Shown here one piece after another: positions 9,388 to 18,069 of a DNA stretch of 64,000 nt; positions within the stretch are counted from its first letter, which is position 1, and the number at the start of each line of letters is the position of its first letter. A program made the translations under genes and the position numbers. The stretch is from assembly GCA_030157785.1 (NCBI GenBank), contig JAOAUC010000055.1, positions 248,001 to 312,000 of the forward strand. Reading direction: 5' to 3'. Under the pieces are notes generated by a model that saw only the letters and a program-made list of their open reading frames with translations, did no database searches and was not told the origin of the DNA. This DNA comes from Zoogloea oleivorans. GTDB taxonomy: Bacteria > Pseudomonadota > Gammaproteobacteria > Burkholderiales > Rhodocyclaceae.

Positions 9388-11406
9388 TTGACACCTTTTT
9401 CCGTGCCACGCCTCGAAAAATCCTTCTTCGTATTTCTGCTGGCCTCGCTGCTGACCATGGCTATGGTGCTGCTTTCACCGCTGCGGGAGCTCGAATACAG
9501 CACGGGGCTGGACCATCTCTATAACTTTAGAGGTACTCGCCCCGCCCCCCCGGCGGTCGTGATTATAACCCTCGATTCGCAGTCGGCCCGCGCCCTTGGC
9601 CAGTCGGAGCGCCCCGAGCGCTGGCCCCGCGGCCTGCACGCCCGGCTGGTCGACGGGCTGACCGAACGCGGCGCCCGGGTCATCGGCTTCGATGTGCTCT
9701 TCGAGCGCGCCCGCGAACCCGACCAGGACCAGGCCCTCGCCCGCGCCATCAAGAAGGCCGGCAACGTGGTGCTCGTCGAAGGCATCACCCGCGAAGCGGT
9801 CACCGGGCCGGGCGGCGCAACCCTGGCGACCATGGACCGGCTCACCCAGGCCCTGCCCCTGCTGCGCGATGCCGCCTGGGCCAGCGGCCCCTTCATCATG
9901 CCGAAAACCCCCGACGGGGTGATCGAATTCTGGGGCTTTGTGCCCAGCGCCGGCGACCGCCCATCCCTGCCCGTGCTGATGGCCCACCACATGACGAGCA
10001 CCCGCCCCGCCCCGGCAGGCCTCGCCCCCGACACCCGGCGCCACACCCTCAACCTCTACGGCCCCATCGGCAGTGTCCGCACCATCCCCTACGCCGAAGC
10101 CCTCCAGCTAGTCGCCGACCCCCTCGCCGGCGACACCGCATTTCGCGGCAAGGCGGTACTGATCGGCTTCTCCGAATTCAACCAGTCGCGCCAGTCAGAC
10201 ATGTTCCGCACCCCCTTCAGCACCCCGGACGGCCTCGACATCAGCGGCGTCGAACTGTGCGCCACCGCCCTCGCCAACCTGCTCGAAGGGAGCAGCCTGG
10301 AGCGCCCCGACGAAGCCCCCATGGCCGCCGCCCTGCTCGGCTGGATGGCCCTGCTGACCCTGCCCTGGCAACTTGCCCGCACCCGCCGCGCGCTGCTCGT
10401 CACCGCGGCCATGGCCCTTGCCTGGGCCGCGCTGGCCGGCTGGAGCTTTGCCCACCTGCACCTGTGGCTGCCACTGATCCTGCCGGCGCTCGTCGCCCCG
10501 TTGATCGCCACCGCCGGGGGAATGGTCCTCCACACCCGCGCCGCCCGCCGGCGCGAGCGCCACCTCGAACACGCCCTCGAACTCGGCCTGACCCGCCAGG
10601 GCAGCGACAAGCTGGCCGCCCTGCTCAAAGGCCACGAAGGCGGGCGCACGGTGCACGGGGTGTGCCTGTGCAGCGACATCGAGGCCTATACGAGCCTCTC
10701 CGAAACCCTCAGCCCGGCCGCCACCCGCGACGCCCTCAACCGCTACTTCGACCGCTTCATCCCCGTCATCGAAGCCCACGGCGGCCACGTGATGGACATC
10801 GTCGGCGACTCCAGCATGTGCCTGTGGCTGGCCGACGACTCCGCCAGCGACGCCTGCCGGCAAGCCCGTGCCGCCGCCCTGGAACTGCACCGCCTGATGA
10901 ACGGCCCGGCGCACGACGACAGCGCCCTGCCGACCCGCTTCGGCCTGCACTACGGCCCGGTCTTCCTTGGTGAAGTGGGGGCCAGCCAGCACCGGGAACT
11001 GCGCGCCGTCGGCGACATCGTCAACACCTCCAGCCGCATCCAGAACGCCAACAAGCCCCTCGGCACGCGCATTCTCGCCTCCGGCGCGGTCACCGCCCAC
11101 GACGGACTGGGCGCCGGCCACACCCGCGCCCTCGGCCCCTTCGTGCTGGCCGGCAAGCGCAGCCCCATCGAGCTCCACGAAATCCTGGCCAAGCCTCTGC
11201 CCGCCGAAGCCGCCCGGGCCTTCGACACCGCCCGCACGGCCTACGCCTGCGATGCCACGCATTCGGCGGCCGAACATTTGCAGCAAGTCCTCGCCCTGTG
11301 CCCCGACGACGGTCCCGGCCGCTTCTACCTGCAGCGTTGCCAGGCCCGCCTGGCCGGCGCTACCCTGCCCGACGCCGATGGCTGTGTAATGCTCACCGTC
11401 AAGTGA
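9388..11406 (+). CDS. CHASE2-domain adenylate/guanylate cyclase
   Basis: Membrane class III nucleotide cyclase of about 672 residues. One N-terminal transmembrane helix is followed by a periplasmic CHASE2 sensor domain (about 40-300), three close transmembrane helices (about 310-385) and a cytoplasmic cyclase domain (about 405-600). Metal-binding aspartates are seen in CSDIEAYT and VGDSSM; the transition-state Asn and Arg lie in VGDIVNTSSRI. The frame begins with TTG at 9388; a GTG at 9403 is an alternative, and neither has a good ribosome-binding site. The next gene, 77 bases on, is a FecR/TPR barrel protein; CHASE2 cyclases are often found beside FecR proteins. Confidence 0.88.
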   Translation: MTPFSVPRLEKSFFVFLLASLLTMAMVLLSPLRELEYSTGLDHLYNFRGTRPAPPAVVIITLDSQSARALGQSERPERWPRGLHARLVDGLTERGARVIGFDVLFERAREPDQDQALARAIKKAGNVVLVEGITREAVTGPGGATLATMDRLTQALPLLRDAAWASGPFIMPKTPDGVIEFWGFVPSAGDRPSLPVLMAHHMTSTRPAPAGLAPDTRRHTLNLYGPIGSVRTIPYAEALQLVADPLAGDTAFRGKAVLIGFSEFNQSRQSDMFRTPFSTPDGLDISGVELCATALANLLEGSSLERPDEAPMAAALLGWMALLTLPWQLARTRRALLVTAAMALAWAALAGWSFAHLHLWLPLILPALVAPLIATAGGMVLHTRAARRRERHLEHALELGLTRQGSDKLAALLKGHEGGRTVHGVCLCSDIEAYTSLSETLSPAATRDALNRYFDRFIPVIEAHGGHVMDIVGDSSMCLWLADDSASDACRQARAAALELHRLMNGPAHDDSALPTRFGLHYGPVFLGEVGASQHRELRAVGDIVNTSSRIQNANKPLGTRILASGAVTAHDGLGAGHTRALGPFVLAGKRSPIELHEILAKPLPAEAARAFDTARTAYACDATHSAAEHLQQVLALCPDDGPGRFYLQRCQARLAGATLPDADGCVMLTVK

Positions 11407-11483
11407 GTTACATCACTTTACAGTTAATATTCGTACCAAAAGCATCCTGCCTTCCCCAGACATATCCTTCCGGTGTAACAACA

Positions 11484-14400
11484 ATGCAGCACCCTGCTCA
11501 TTTGCCTCAGCATTTCGTCCTGCGGCCGGTTTCTCTGTGCCTTAGCCTCGCCCTTTCCGGCCTTGCCCTCGACACTTTGGCCTGCGACCCCCAGGCCGGC
11601 CGGCTGAGCGCCATTGAAGGCCGCGTCGAAGTGCGCGCGGCGGCTGGCGGCGCCTGGCAACCCGCCACGGCCCGGCAAATCCTGTGCCCCGGCGACCAGA
11701 TCACCGTTCGCGGCCCCGGCCGCGCCGCCCTTGTGCTGAGCCAGGACGTCCTCGTCCGCGTCGACCAGAACACCACCCTGACCCTGCCGCCGTCCGCCAA
11801 CAGCGGCGAACTCGGCCTCGGGCGGGGCGTGGTGCATGTGATCAGCCGCTTCACCAAGCGCTTCGGCGTCATCACCCCCTTCGTGAACGCACTGGTGGAC
11901 GGCACCGAATTCACCGTTGCCAGCGATGACACCGCGGCCCGCGTCGTCGTGGCCGAAGGCCGCGTGCGCACCGCCAACAGCACCGGCGAACAAAGCCTCG
12001 GCGCCGGCGAAGCCATCGAAGCCCGCGCCGGCAGCGCCCCCGGCAGCATCGCCGTACGGCCGCTGGATGCCGTCGCCTGGGCCATCCATTACCCCGCCGT
12101 GGTGCGCCTGTCCGACGCCGAACTGGCTGCCTGGCCTGACGCCGTCCGCCAGCAACTCGCCGCCGCCCGCCGCGATGCCGACCGCGGCCGCTTCCGCGAA
12201 GCCCTCGACACCCTTTCCGCCCTGCCTGAAACCAACACCCAGCCGAGCCTTGCCGCCCTCAAGGCCGGCGCCCTGCTGGGCCTTGGCCAGGTGGACGAAG
12301 CCCGCGCCCTGATCGCCCGCTTCGCCCCGGATGCCAGCGCCTCCCTGGCTGCCGTCGACGCCGTCGTGCTGGTCGCCCGCAACGACACAACAGCAGCCGA
12401 AGCAGCCGCCCGCCGCGCCGTCAGCCTCGACGCCAGCTCCGCCGCCGCCCGGCTGGCCCTCAGCTACGCGCTGCAGTCGGCCCGCCAGTTGCCCGCCGCG
12501 CTGGCCGCCGCCGAAGAAGCCACCCGGCTCGACAGCACCGACCCGACTGCCTGGACCCGCCGCGCCGAACTCGAACTCAGCCTCGGCCGCAGCGAAGCCG
12601 GCGGCGACTCGGCCCGCCGTGCCGTCGCCCTCGGCCCCGACACCCCCCGCGCCCGCGCCATGGCCGCCTTCGCGCGCCTCATCGCCGGCGACACCGGCGC
12701 CGCCACCAGCGACTTCCAGAACGCCCTCGACAGCAACGACGCCGAACCCCTGGCCCACTTCGGCCTCGGCCTCGCCCTGCTGCGCCAGGGCCACACCGAA
12801 GCCGGCCGCCGTGAAGTCGAAATCGCCGCCCTCCTCGACCCGGGCAATGCCGAACTGCGCAGCTACCTCGGCCGCGCCTACATGGAAGAAGCACGCAGCA
12901 AGGTGGCCGGCAGCCAGTTCGAGCTGGCCCGCCGCCTCGACCCGGCCTCACCGACGCCCTGGTACTTCGATGCCTTCCGCAAGCTGCGCGATCGCGAACC
13001 GCTGGCCGCCATCGCCGACGGCGAGCAGGCCCTCGCCCTCAACAATCAGCGCGCAGTCCTCCGCTCCGCCGCGCTGCTCGACCAGGACCGGGCCGCCCGC
13101 GCCGCCAGCCTCGGCGCCGCCTACCAGCAAGTCGGCTTTGCCGCGCCGGCCCAGGTGGCCGCCATGCAGGCCCTCGACGACGACAATCAGAACGCCGCCG
13201 CCCACCGCCTGCTGGCCGATGCCTACGCCGACACCCCGCGCTACGAAGGTGCCCGCCTCAGCGAACTGCTGCAGGCCCAGCTACGCCAGCCCATCGGCCA
13301 CTGGCCGCTGGCGCCCCAGTTCGTGATGCCGGCGATTCCCATGCTCGACGGGCCGCGCGCCGTGTCGCCCGACGAAGCCACCGCCTTCTTCGAGCGCAAA
13401 CCCACCCGCTTCGCCGCGTCTCTCGCCGGCGGCACCCGCGATACCCTGTCCGGCAGCTTCGTGGCGTCCCGTGCCTGGGAGCGCGCCCAGCTGTCCATCG
13501 GCGCCTTCGACTACCGCAGCCGCGGCCTCGACGCCCGCATCACCGACACCCACCTGTCGGGGAGCCGGATCGACGGCCAGTTCGCCCTCACCCCGCGCAC
13601 CATGTTGCTGGCCGAAATGCGCCACACCGAGCGCAGCGGCGGCGACCAGAGCAAGGCCTTGTTCGACGGCGCCATCGGCACGCTGCAAAACGTGATCACC
13701 GACCTCGGCCGCATCGGCATCCGCCACGAGCTGGGTGCCGGGGAGGAGTTTCTCGCCGAGGTGAACACCCAGCGCATCCGCGAACACGAGAAGGATTTCT
13801 TCCAGATCGACCCGCCGGGCATCGACATCGACGTAGACGGTCGCCTCCGGCAGCGCACCCACGGCCTGTCGATGCTGTACTCGCGCCAGCAGGAGCGACT
13901 TGGCCTGCTCGCCGGCGCCAGCGCCTTCCGCCTGTCAGGCACGCAGGACACCACCTTCATGACCTCCCTGACGATGGACCGGAGCATTGTTCTGGACGTT
14001 ACGAACTTTCCTAAGACCAGCCTCAAGAGCGATAGAGACACCGCCTTCGGCTACGGCCAGTGGCGGATCAACCCGGCCGTCACCGTGCATGGAGGGGCCG
14101 AATACGTGCGCTTCGACCAACTGGACCTCTCACAGGCGGAGCGGATCAACGGCAAGCTCGGCATCGTCGCCCGCCTCGCTACCGGCACCACCCTGCGTTC
14201 AGCCTTCTTCCAGGGCGTATCCGGCTCCAAGTACGACCGGGAGAGTCTCGCCCCGACCCAGTTCGCCGGCTTCAACCAGGTCTTCGACGACCCCACCGGC
14301 ACCCGCTGGCGGCGCGCCGCCATTGGCCTCGACCAGCGCTTCGCCGCCGGCATCACGGCCGGCCTGGAAGCCTCCGGCCGCATTCTGAATGTACCGATGT

Positions 14401-14882
14401 TCAGCACGGGCAGCAGCATGGAACTGGGGCGCTGGAACGAACAACTGCATCGAGCTCATGTGGCCGTGCCCTTCGGGCACAAAGTGGCCCTCAGTGCGGA
14501 ATGGCGCCACGAAGAAACACAGACCGAGCTCAACACCGATTTCCGGGGCTTGCCCTACAAGGTCCGCACCGACCTCGTGCCCCTGCGCCTGTGGCTCAAG
14601 ACCGGGCCCGCCGATGTCCTCGTCGAGAACTGGGCCGTACGCCAGCACGCTGCCCAACTGGACGGCGCGGGCAGCGACCTGCACGCCAGCAGCACTTTTT
14701 CCACGACCAACCTGCGCATCTCGCTGCCCGTCATGAGCAATCGCCTGACCGCCACGCTGGGCCTCTACAACGTCTTCGACCGGCAGTTCCGTTTCCACAA
14801 CACTGACCTGAACGGCGACCCGAAAGTACCGCTGTTCTACCCGCAGCGCACCGCCCTGCTGCAAGGCCACTTCCGCTTCTGA
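11484..14882 (+). CDS. FecR-domain/TPR protein with C-terminal outer-membrane beta-barrel
   Basis: A 1132-residue exported protein. A signal peptide (about 1-33) precedes a FecR domain (about 40-200, with GDQITVRGPGRAALVL and TPFVNALVDGTEFTV). A long series of TPR-like helical repeats (about 270-660) follows. The last 430 residues look like an outer-membrane barrel: alternating polar and aromatic strands ending in a terminal Phe (LLQGHFRF). The layout resembles outer-membrane export subunits that join periplasmic TPRs to a barrel (BcsC/PelB type), but the FecR domain is extra. It probably forms an operon with the upstream cyclase and downstream secreted protein. Substrate unknown. Confidence 0.8.
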   Translation: MQHPAHLPQHFVLRPVSLCLSLALSGLALDTLACDPQAGRLSAIEGRVEVRAAAGGAWQPATARQILCPGDQITVRGPGRAALVLSQDVLVRVDQNTTLTLPPSANSGELGLGRGVVHVISRFTKRFGVITPFVNALVDGTEFTVASDDTAARVVVAEGRVRTANSTGEQSLGAGEAIEARAGSAPGSIAVRPLDAVAWAIHYPAVVRLSDAELAAWPDAVRQQLAAARRDADRGRFREALDTLSALPETNTQPSLAALKAGALLGLGQVDEARALIARFAPDASASLAAVDAVVLVARNDTTAAEAAARRAVSLDASSAAARLALSYALQSARQLPAALAAAEEATRLDSTDPTAWTRRAELELSLGRSEAGGDSARRAVALGPDTPRARAMAAFARLIAGDTGAATSDFQNALDSNDAEPLAHFGLGLALLRQGHTEAGRREVEIAALLDPGNAELRSYLGRAYMEEARSKVAGSQFELARRLDPASPTPWYFDAFRKLRDREPLAAIADGEQALALNNQRAVLRSAALLDQDRAARAASLGAAYQQVGFAAPAQVAAMQALDDDNQNAAAHRLLADAYADTPRYEGARLSELLQAQLRQPIGHWPLAPQFVMPAIPMLDGPRAVSPDEATAFFERKPTRFAASLAGGTRDTLSGSFVASRAWERAQLSIGAFDYRSRGLDARITDTHLSGSRIDGQFALTPRTMLLAEMRHTERSGGDQSKALFDGAIGTLQNVITDLGRIGIRHELGAGEEFLAEVNTQRIREHEKDFFQIDPPGIDIDVDGRLRQRTHGLSMLYSRQQERLGLLAGASAFRLSGTQDTTFMTSLTMDRSIVLDVTNFPKTSLKSDRDTAFGYGQWRINPAVTVHGGAEYVRFDQLDLSQAERINGKLGIVARLATGTTLRSAFFQGVSGSKYDRESLAPTQFAGFNQVFDDPTGTRWRRAAIGLDQRFAAGITAGLEASGRILNVPMFSTGSSMELGRWNEQLHRAHVAVPFGHKVALSAEWRHEETQTELNTDFRGLPYKVRTDLVPLRLWLKTGPADVLVENWAVRQHAAQLDGAGSDLHASSTFSTTNLRISLPVMSNRLTATLGLYNVFDRQFRFHNTDLNGDPKVPLFYPQRTALLQGHFRF

Positions 14883-14922
14883 GGCAGCGGGGCCGGGGCC
14901 AGCGGCTTAAGGATTTACCACC

Positions 14923-15354
14923 ATGAGGAGATCTTCGAGCATGAAGCAGCATCCGCGTTCCCTGCGCACCACACTGGTCGCCCTCGGCCTGCTGGCTGGT
15001 ACGATGCTCCAGGCCCCCGCCCACGCGGCGGACGGCCTCGGGCAATTCACCCAGGGCGTCCTCGCCCCGGTCGACATCACCGGCGGCGTCGTCTTCGGCA
15101 AGAACGGAGAAGTCATTCCCCTCGACGCCAGCGGCAAGCCCCTCCAGCCCTGCGTGATGTCCCGGGCAGGCCTGCCGGCCGTGCCGTCACAAACATCCCT
15201 GCCCGAGTGCCAGCGCGGTGAGGATGCCAAAGAGAGCAGCGAAGCGCAGCCGCTGCCCAAAGGCAGTGGTGTCCCGTGTGCAGGCTTTTACATCATTTAT
15301 ATCGGTGGAGTCCCCGTCAAAGTCTGGTACCCCACCGGCTGTACCCCACCGTAA
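14923..15354 (+). CDS. Small secreted protein, unknown function
   Basis: 143 residues, or 137 if the second ATG at 14941 is used; both have a purine-rich site upstream. A clear Sec signal peptide ends in AHAADG. The mature part is short, with a Gly-rich start (ITGGVVFGKNGEVIPLDASG) and a C-terminal hydrophobic patch (FYIIYIGGVPVKVWYP) flanked by cysteines. It lies 40 bases after the FecR/TPR barrel gene and before a strong terminator, so it closes that operon and may be the partner or cargo of the barrel protein. No family recognised. Confidence 0.7.
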   Translation: MRRSSSMKQHPRSLRTTLVALGLLAGTMLQAPAHAADGLGQFTQGVLAPVDITGGVVFGKNGEVIPLDASGKPLQPCVMSRAGLPAVPSQTSLPECQRGEDAKESSEAQPLPKGSGVPCAGFYIIYIGGVPVKVWYPTGCTPP

Positions 15355-15382
15355 GCGCATTCCCGGCATTTCCCGGTGCCTC

Positions 15383-15418
15383 AAACGACAAGAGCCGCAA
15401 TTGCGGCTCTTGTCGTTT
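15383..15418. terminator. Bidirectional rho-independent terminator
   Basis: A perfect 18-base-pair inverted repeat (AAACGACAAGAGCCGCAA with its complement directly following), with Ts on the plus side and As on the other. It lies between the end of the plus-strand cyclase/FecR operon and the end of the minus-strand small gene, so it can serve both. Confidence 0.85.
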
Positions 15419-15437
15419 TGGCGGGTGGCGGAGCCAG

Positions 15438-15629
15438 TCAGCTCACGTGCGGCCCGGGGGCGAATTCATTGCAGTAGTTGCGGATCTGCGACCACAGTAC
15501 CTGTAGCAGATCGATTTCGTCAGGCATCGTGTCCAGATCCATGTCGCGACTATCGTCGGCACAGCGCAGGCACGGGGTGGTGCAGGCCAGGCCGGAGCGG
15601 CTGAATTGGGGGTCGTTCGACGAGGCCAT
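15438..15629 (-). CDS. Small CxxxCxxC protein, unknown function
   Basis: 63 residues with Cys at 16, 20, 23 and 53; the TTPCLRC motif suggests metal binding. The ATG at 15629 has GGGAGAT upstream, and the gene ends just before a bidirectional terminator, both of which favour a real gene. No signal peptide. Family not recognised; it could be a conserved hypothetical of the Rhodocyclales. Confidence 0.5.
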   Translation of the reverse strand: MASSNDPQFSRSGLACTTPCLRCADDSRDMDLDTMPDEIDLLQVLWSQIRNYCNEFAPGPHVS

Positions 15630-15788
15630 GGTGTTTATCTCCCTGATGCGCAGACCACAAGAACGGGGGAAAACGAAAACACCCGCAAACTCGGTCTACG
15701 CTTCACAGCTTAGGGAAATCCGTCTACAAGCGCAGCCCGAAAGGTCACAGTCGGGGAGTGACGCGAGTCACTTTCCCCGCTATACGGC

Positions 15789-16883
15789 TTAACGCTGGAC
15801 GACGTAGGGCTTGAGCTTCAGCGTGGTGGCGATGCGCTCGGCGATGGAGCGGGCCTCGGGCCCCGACGGGAAGGGCCCCAGCTGAAGGCGGTACGTGCCC
15901 TCCGAGGCCAGCACCGAAACCGACTCCTTCAGCCACTTGAGTTCGTGCTCGACAAAGCCCTTGAACTGCTCGGCGGTCAACGGGGTGGCGAAGGCGCCCA
16001 ACTGCAGGAAAACCTGACCCGTCGACCTTTCGGCCACCCGGGCAACAGGCGCGGCGACCGGCACGGCGGCAAGCTGCACGGACGGGGCCGGCGGCTCGAC
16101 AGGCGCTGCGCGTACCGGCTCGCTCACCACCGCAGCAACGGCGGGCGCCACATGCACCGGCCGGACGGCCACTTGCACCGGCGCCACGATCGGCGACTTC
16201 AGCTTGCGGATCGGCGGCACCGGGCGACCGGGCTGCACGAAGGCCACTTCTTCGGGCAGCACCAGCGCCACTTCCACGTTGGCCTGGCCCTGATCGGCGT
16301 AGCCGAGCTTGTAGGCGGCGGCGTAGGAAAGGTCGATGATGCGGCCGGCGTGAAAGGGGCCGCGATCGTTGATGCGCACCACCGCCGTACGCCCGTTGGA
16401 CAGGTTGGTGACGCGCACGTAGCTGGGAATCGGCAGGCTCGGATGCGCCGCGGTCATGGCGTACATGTCGAAGCTGTCGCCGCTGGATGTCTTACGGCCG
16501 TGGAACATCTTGCCATACCAGCTGGCCACGCCCTTCTGGCTGAAGGTGCCAGCGCCGGAACCATTGCCCAGCGTCACCCTCCGGCCGAGGGAGTAATCAC
16601 TCTTTTCGACCTTCGGCATGGCCAGCAGCCCGCCTTGATCGAGCGGGGCAGCATCGCCAACGGACAGCTCGTCCTGTGCATCGAGGTACTGGAACACGCC
16701 ACCCGCCGGACGAAGCGGCGGCATGGCCTGGAGCCCGGCCCGGGATACCGGACGCAATTCGGCACCCGGCAGCACATCGGACGTTTGCAGGGCAGACGGG
16801 CCGGCACAACTGCTGAGCAGGAGGGCACTACAAAGAGGCGCGAGCAGGGTGCAGGCGCGACGGAAGATCGCTACAGGGGTCAT
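15789..16883 (-). CDS. rlpA: Septal-ring lytic transglycosylase/rare lipoprotein A, RlpA
   Basis: Outer-membrane lipoprotein that cleaves denuded glycan strands. From the ATG at 16883 (AGGA nine bases upstream) it is 364 residues; a TTG at 16892 is the alternative. A lipobox LLLSSC ends the signal peptide. The double-psi barrel has GVASWYGKMFHGRKTSSG and VRINDRGPF, with the catalytic Asp. The C-terminus is a SPOR domain that binds denuded septal peptidoglycan. It is the last gene of the mre-rod operon. Confidence 0.93.
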   Translation of the reverse strand: MTPVAIFRRACTLLAPLCSALLLSSCAGPSALQTSDVLPGAELRPVSRAGLQAMPPLRPAGGVFQYLDAQDELSVGDAAPLDQGGLLAMPKVEKSDYSLGRRVTLGNGSGAGTFSQKGVASWYGKMFHGRKTSSGDSFDMYAMTAAHPSLPIPSYVRVTNLSNGRTAVVRINDRGPFHAGRIIDLSYAAAYKLGYADQGQANVEVALVLPEEVAFVQPGRPVPPIRKLKSPIVAPVQVAVRPVHVAPAVAAVVSEPVRAAPVEPPAPSVQLAAVPVAAPVARVAERSTGQVFLQLGAFATPLTAEQFKGFVEHELKWLKESVSVLASEGTYRLQLGPFPSGPEARSIAERIATTLKLKPYVVQR

Positions 16884-16926
16884 GACGCTCAATCCTGTTC
16901 GGGCGCGCGCCTTGACGCGCGCGGGT

Positions 16927-18069
16927 TCAGGTACCTACCCGGCGTCGATGGCGCTGGATGCTCATGAGCATGCCGACGCCAAGACACAGAGTAACGAGTG
17001 CAGTGCCACCGTAACTGACAAAGGGTAACGGGACCCCGACAACGGGGAGGATTCCGCTCACCATGCCCATGTTCACAAACGCGTAGGTAAAGAAGATCAG
17101 CGTAAGGGCGCCAGCGAGAAGGCGCGAGAACAGGGTCGGGGCACCAGCGGCAATAAAAAGGCCGCGAAAAATCAACAGGATATACAGTACCACGAGAAGC
17201 AGGGCGCCGGCCAGCCCGAATTCCTCGGTGAGCACCGCAAAGATGAAGTCGGTGTGTCTTTCGGGCAGGAAGTCGAGGTGCGTCTGGGTGCCCTTGCCCC
17301 AGCCCTTGCCAAAGATACCGCCGGAGCCCATCGCGATGGTGGACTGGATGATGTGGAAGCCCTTGCCCAGCGGGTCGGAGGTCGGATCGAGCAGCGTGCA
17401 CACCCGGTGCTTCTGGTAGTCGCGCAGGCCCGGCCACTCCACGTCGCGCTGACAGATGGTGTCGCCCATGGCGACGATGGCGCCGATGCCGACCACCCCG
17501 ACCACCACCACCGGCAGGATCAGCCGCCAGGTCAGGCCGGCAAAGAACAGCACGTAGAAACCCGCCGCAGCGACGAGAATCGCCGTACCCAGGTCGGGCT
17601 GCTTGGCAATCAGGCCGACAGGTAGCAGCAGCAGGGCTGCTGCAATCAGAAAGTCACGGCCGCGAATCAGGCCTTCGCGACTCTGGAAGTACCAGGCCAG
17701 CATCAGCGGCATGGCGATCTTCATCAGCTCCGACGGCTGGATGCGCGCCACGCCGATATTCAGCCAGCGTCGCGCGCCCTTCGACACATCGCCAAACAGG
17801 GCCACGCCGATCAGCAACAGCACACCCAGCACGTACAGCGGTAACGCGACAGTCATCATGCGCTGGGGCGGCACGCTGGCAGCGATCCACATGACCGCAA
17901 AGGCCACCCCGACGTTGAGTGCCAGCGTGTCGAGACGCTCGGGCGAAGCACTGACCATCACCACCGTCGAGAAGCCTACGATGGCCAGTACGATGAGCGT
18001 CAGCGGGCCATCAAGGGGCGACAGGATGCCGACCAGCCACTTGCGGGGATCAAAGCGGAAATCACTCAC
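16927..18069 (-). CDS. rodA: Peptidoglycan glycosyltransferase RodA
   Basis: SEDS-family polymerase that makes glycan strands with PBP2 for cell elongation. About 380 residues with around ten transmembrane helices and the family motifs GARRWLNIGVARIQPSE and GKGWGKGTQTHLDFLPERHTDFIF. The GTG at 18069 has GGAG at a good distance; an in-frame ATG at 18078 sits too close to it. The start overlaps the mrdA stop by eight bases, consistent with translational coupling of the two partners. Confidence 0.95.
   Translation of the reverse strand: MSDFRFDPRKWLVGILSPLDGPLTLIVLAIVGFSTVVMVSASPERLDTLALNVGVAFAVMWIAASVPPQRMMTVALPLYVLGVLLLIGVALFGDVSKGARRWLNIGVARIQPSELMKIAMPLMLAWYFQSREGLIRGRDFLIAAALLLLPVGLIAKQPDLGTAILVAAAGFYVLFFAGLTWRLILPVVVVGVVGIGAIVAMGDTICQRDVEWPGLRDYQKHRVCTLLDPTSDPLGKGFHIIQSTIAMGSGGIFGKGWGKGTQTHLDFLPERHTDFIFAVLTEEFGLAGALLLVVLYILLIFRGLFIAAGAPTLFSRLLAGALTLIFFTYAFVNMGMVSGILPVVGVPLPFVSYGGTALVTLCLGVGMLMSIQRHRRRVGT

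Noticed and set aside
10257-10973. Arg/Pro-rich long reading frames overlapping the cyclase, ribosomal and other GC-rich genes
   Set aside because: They are out-of-frame shadows of real genes produced by high GC at third positions.
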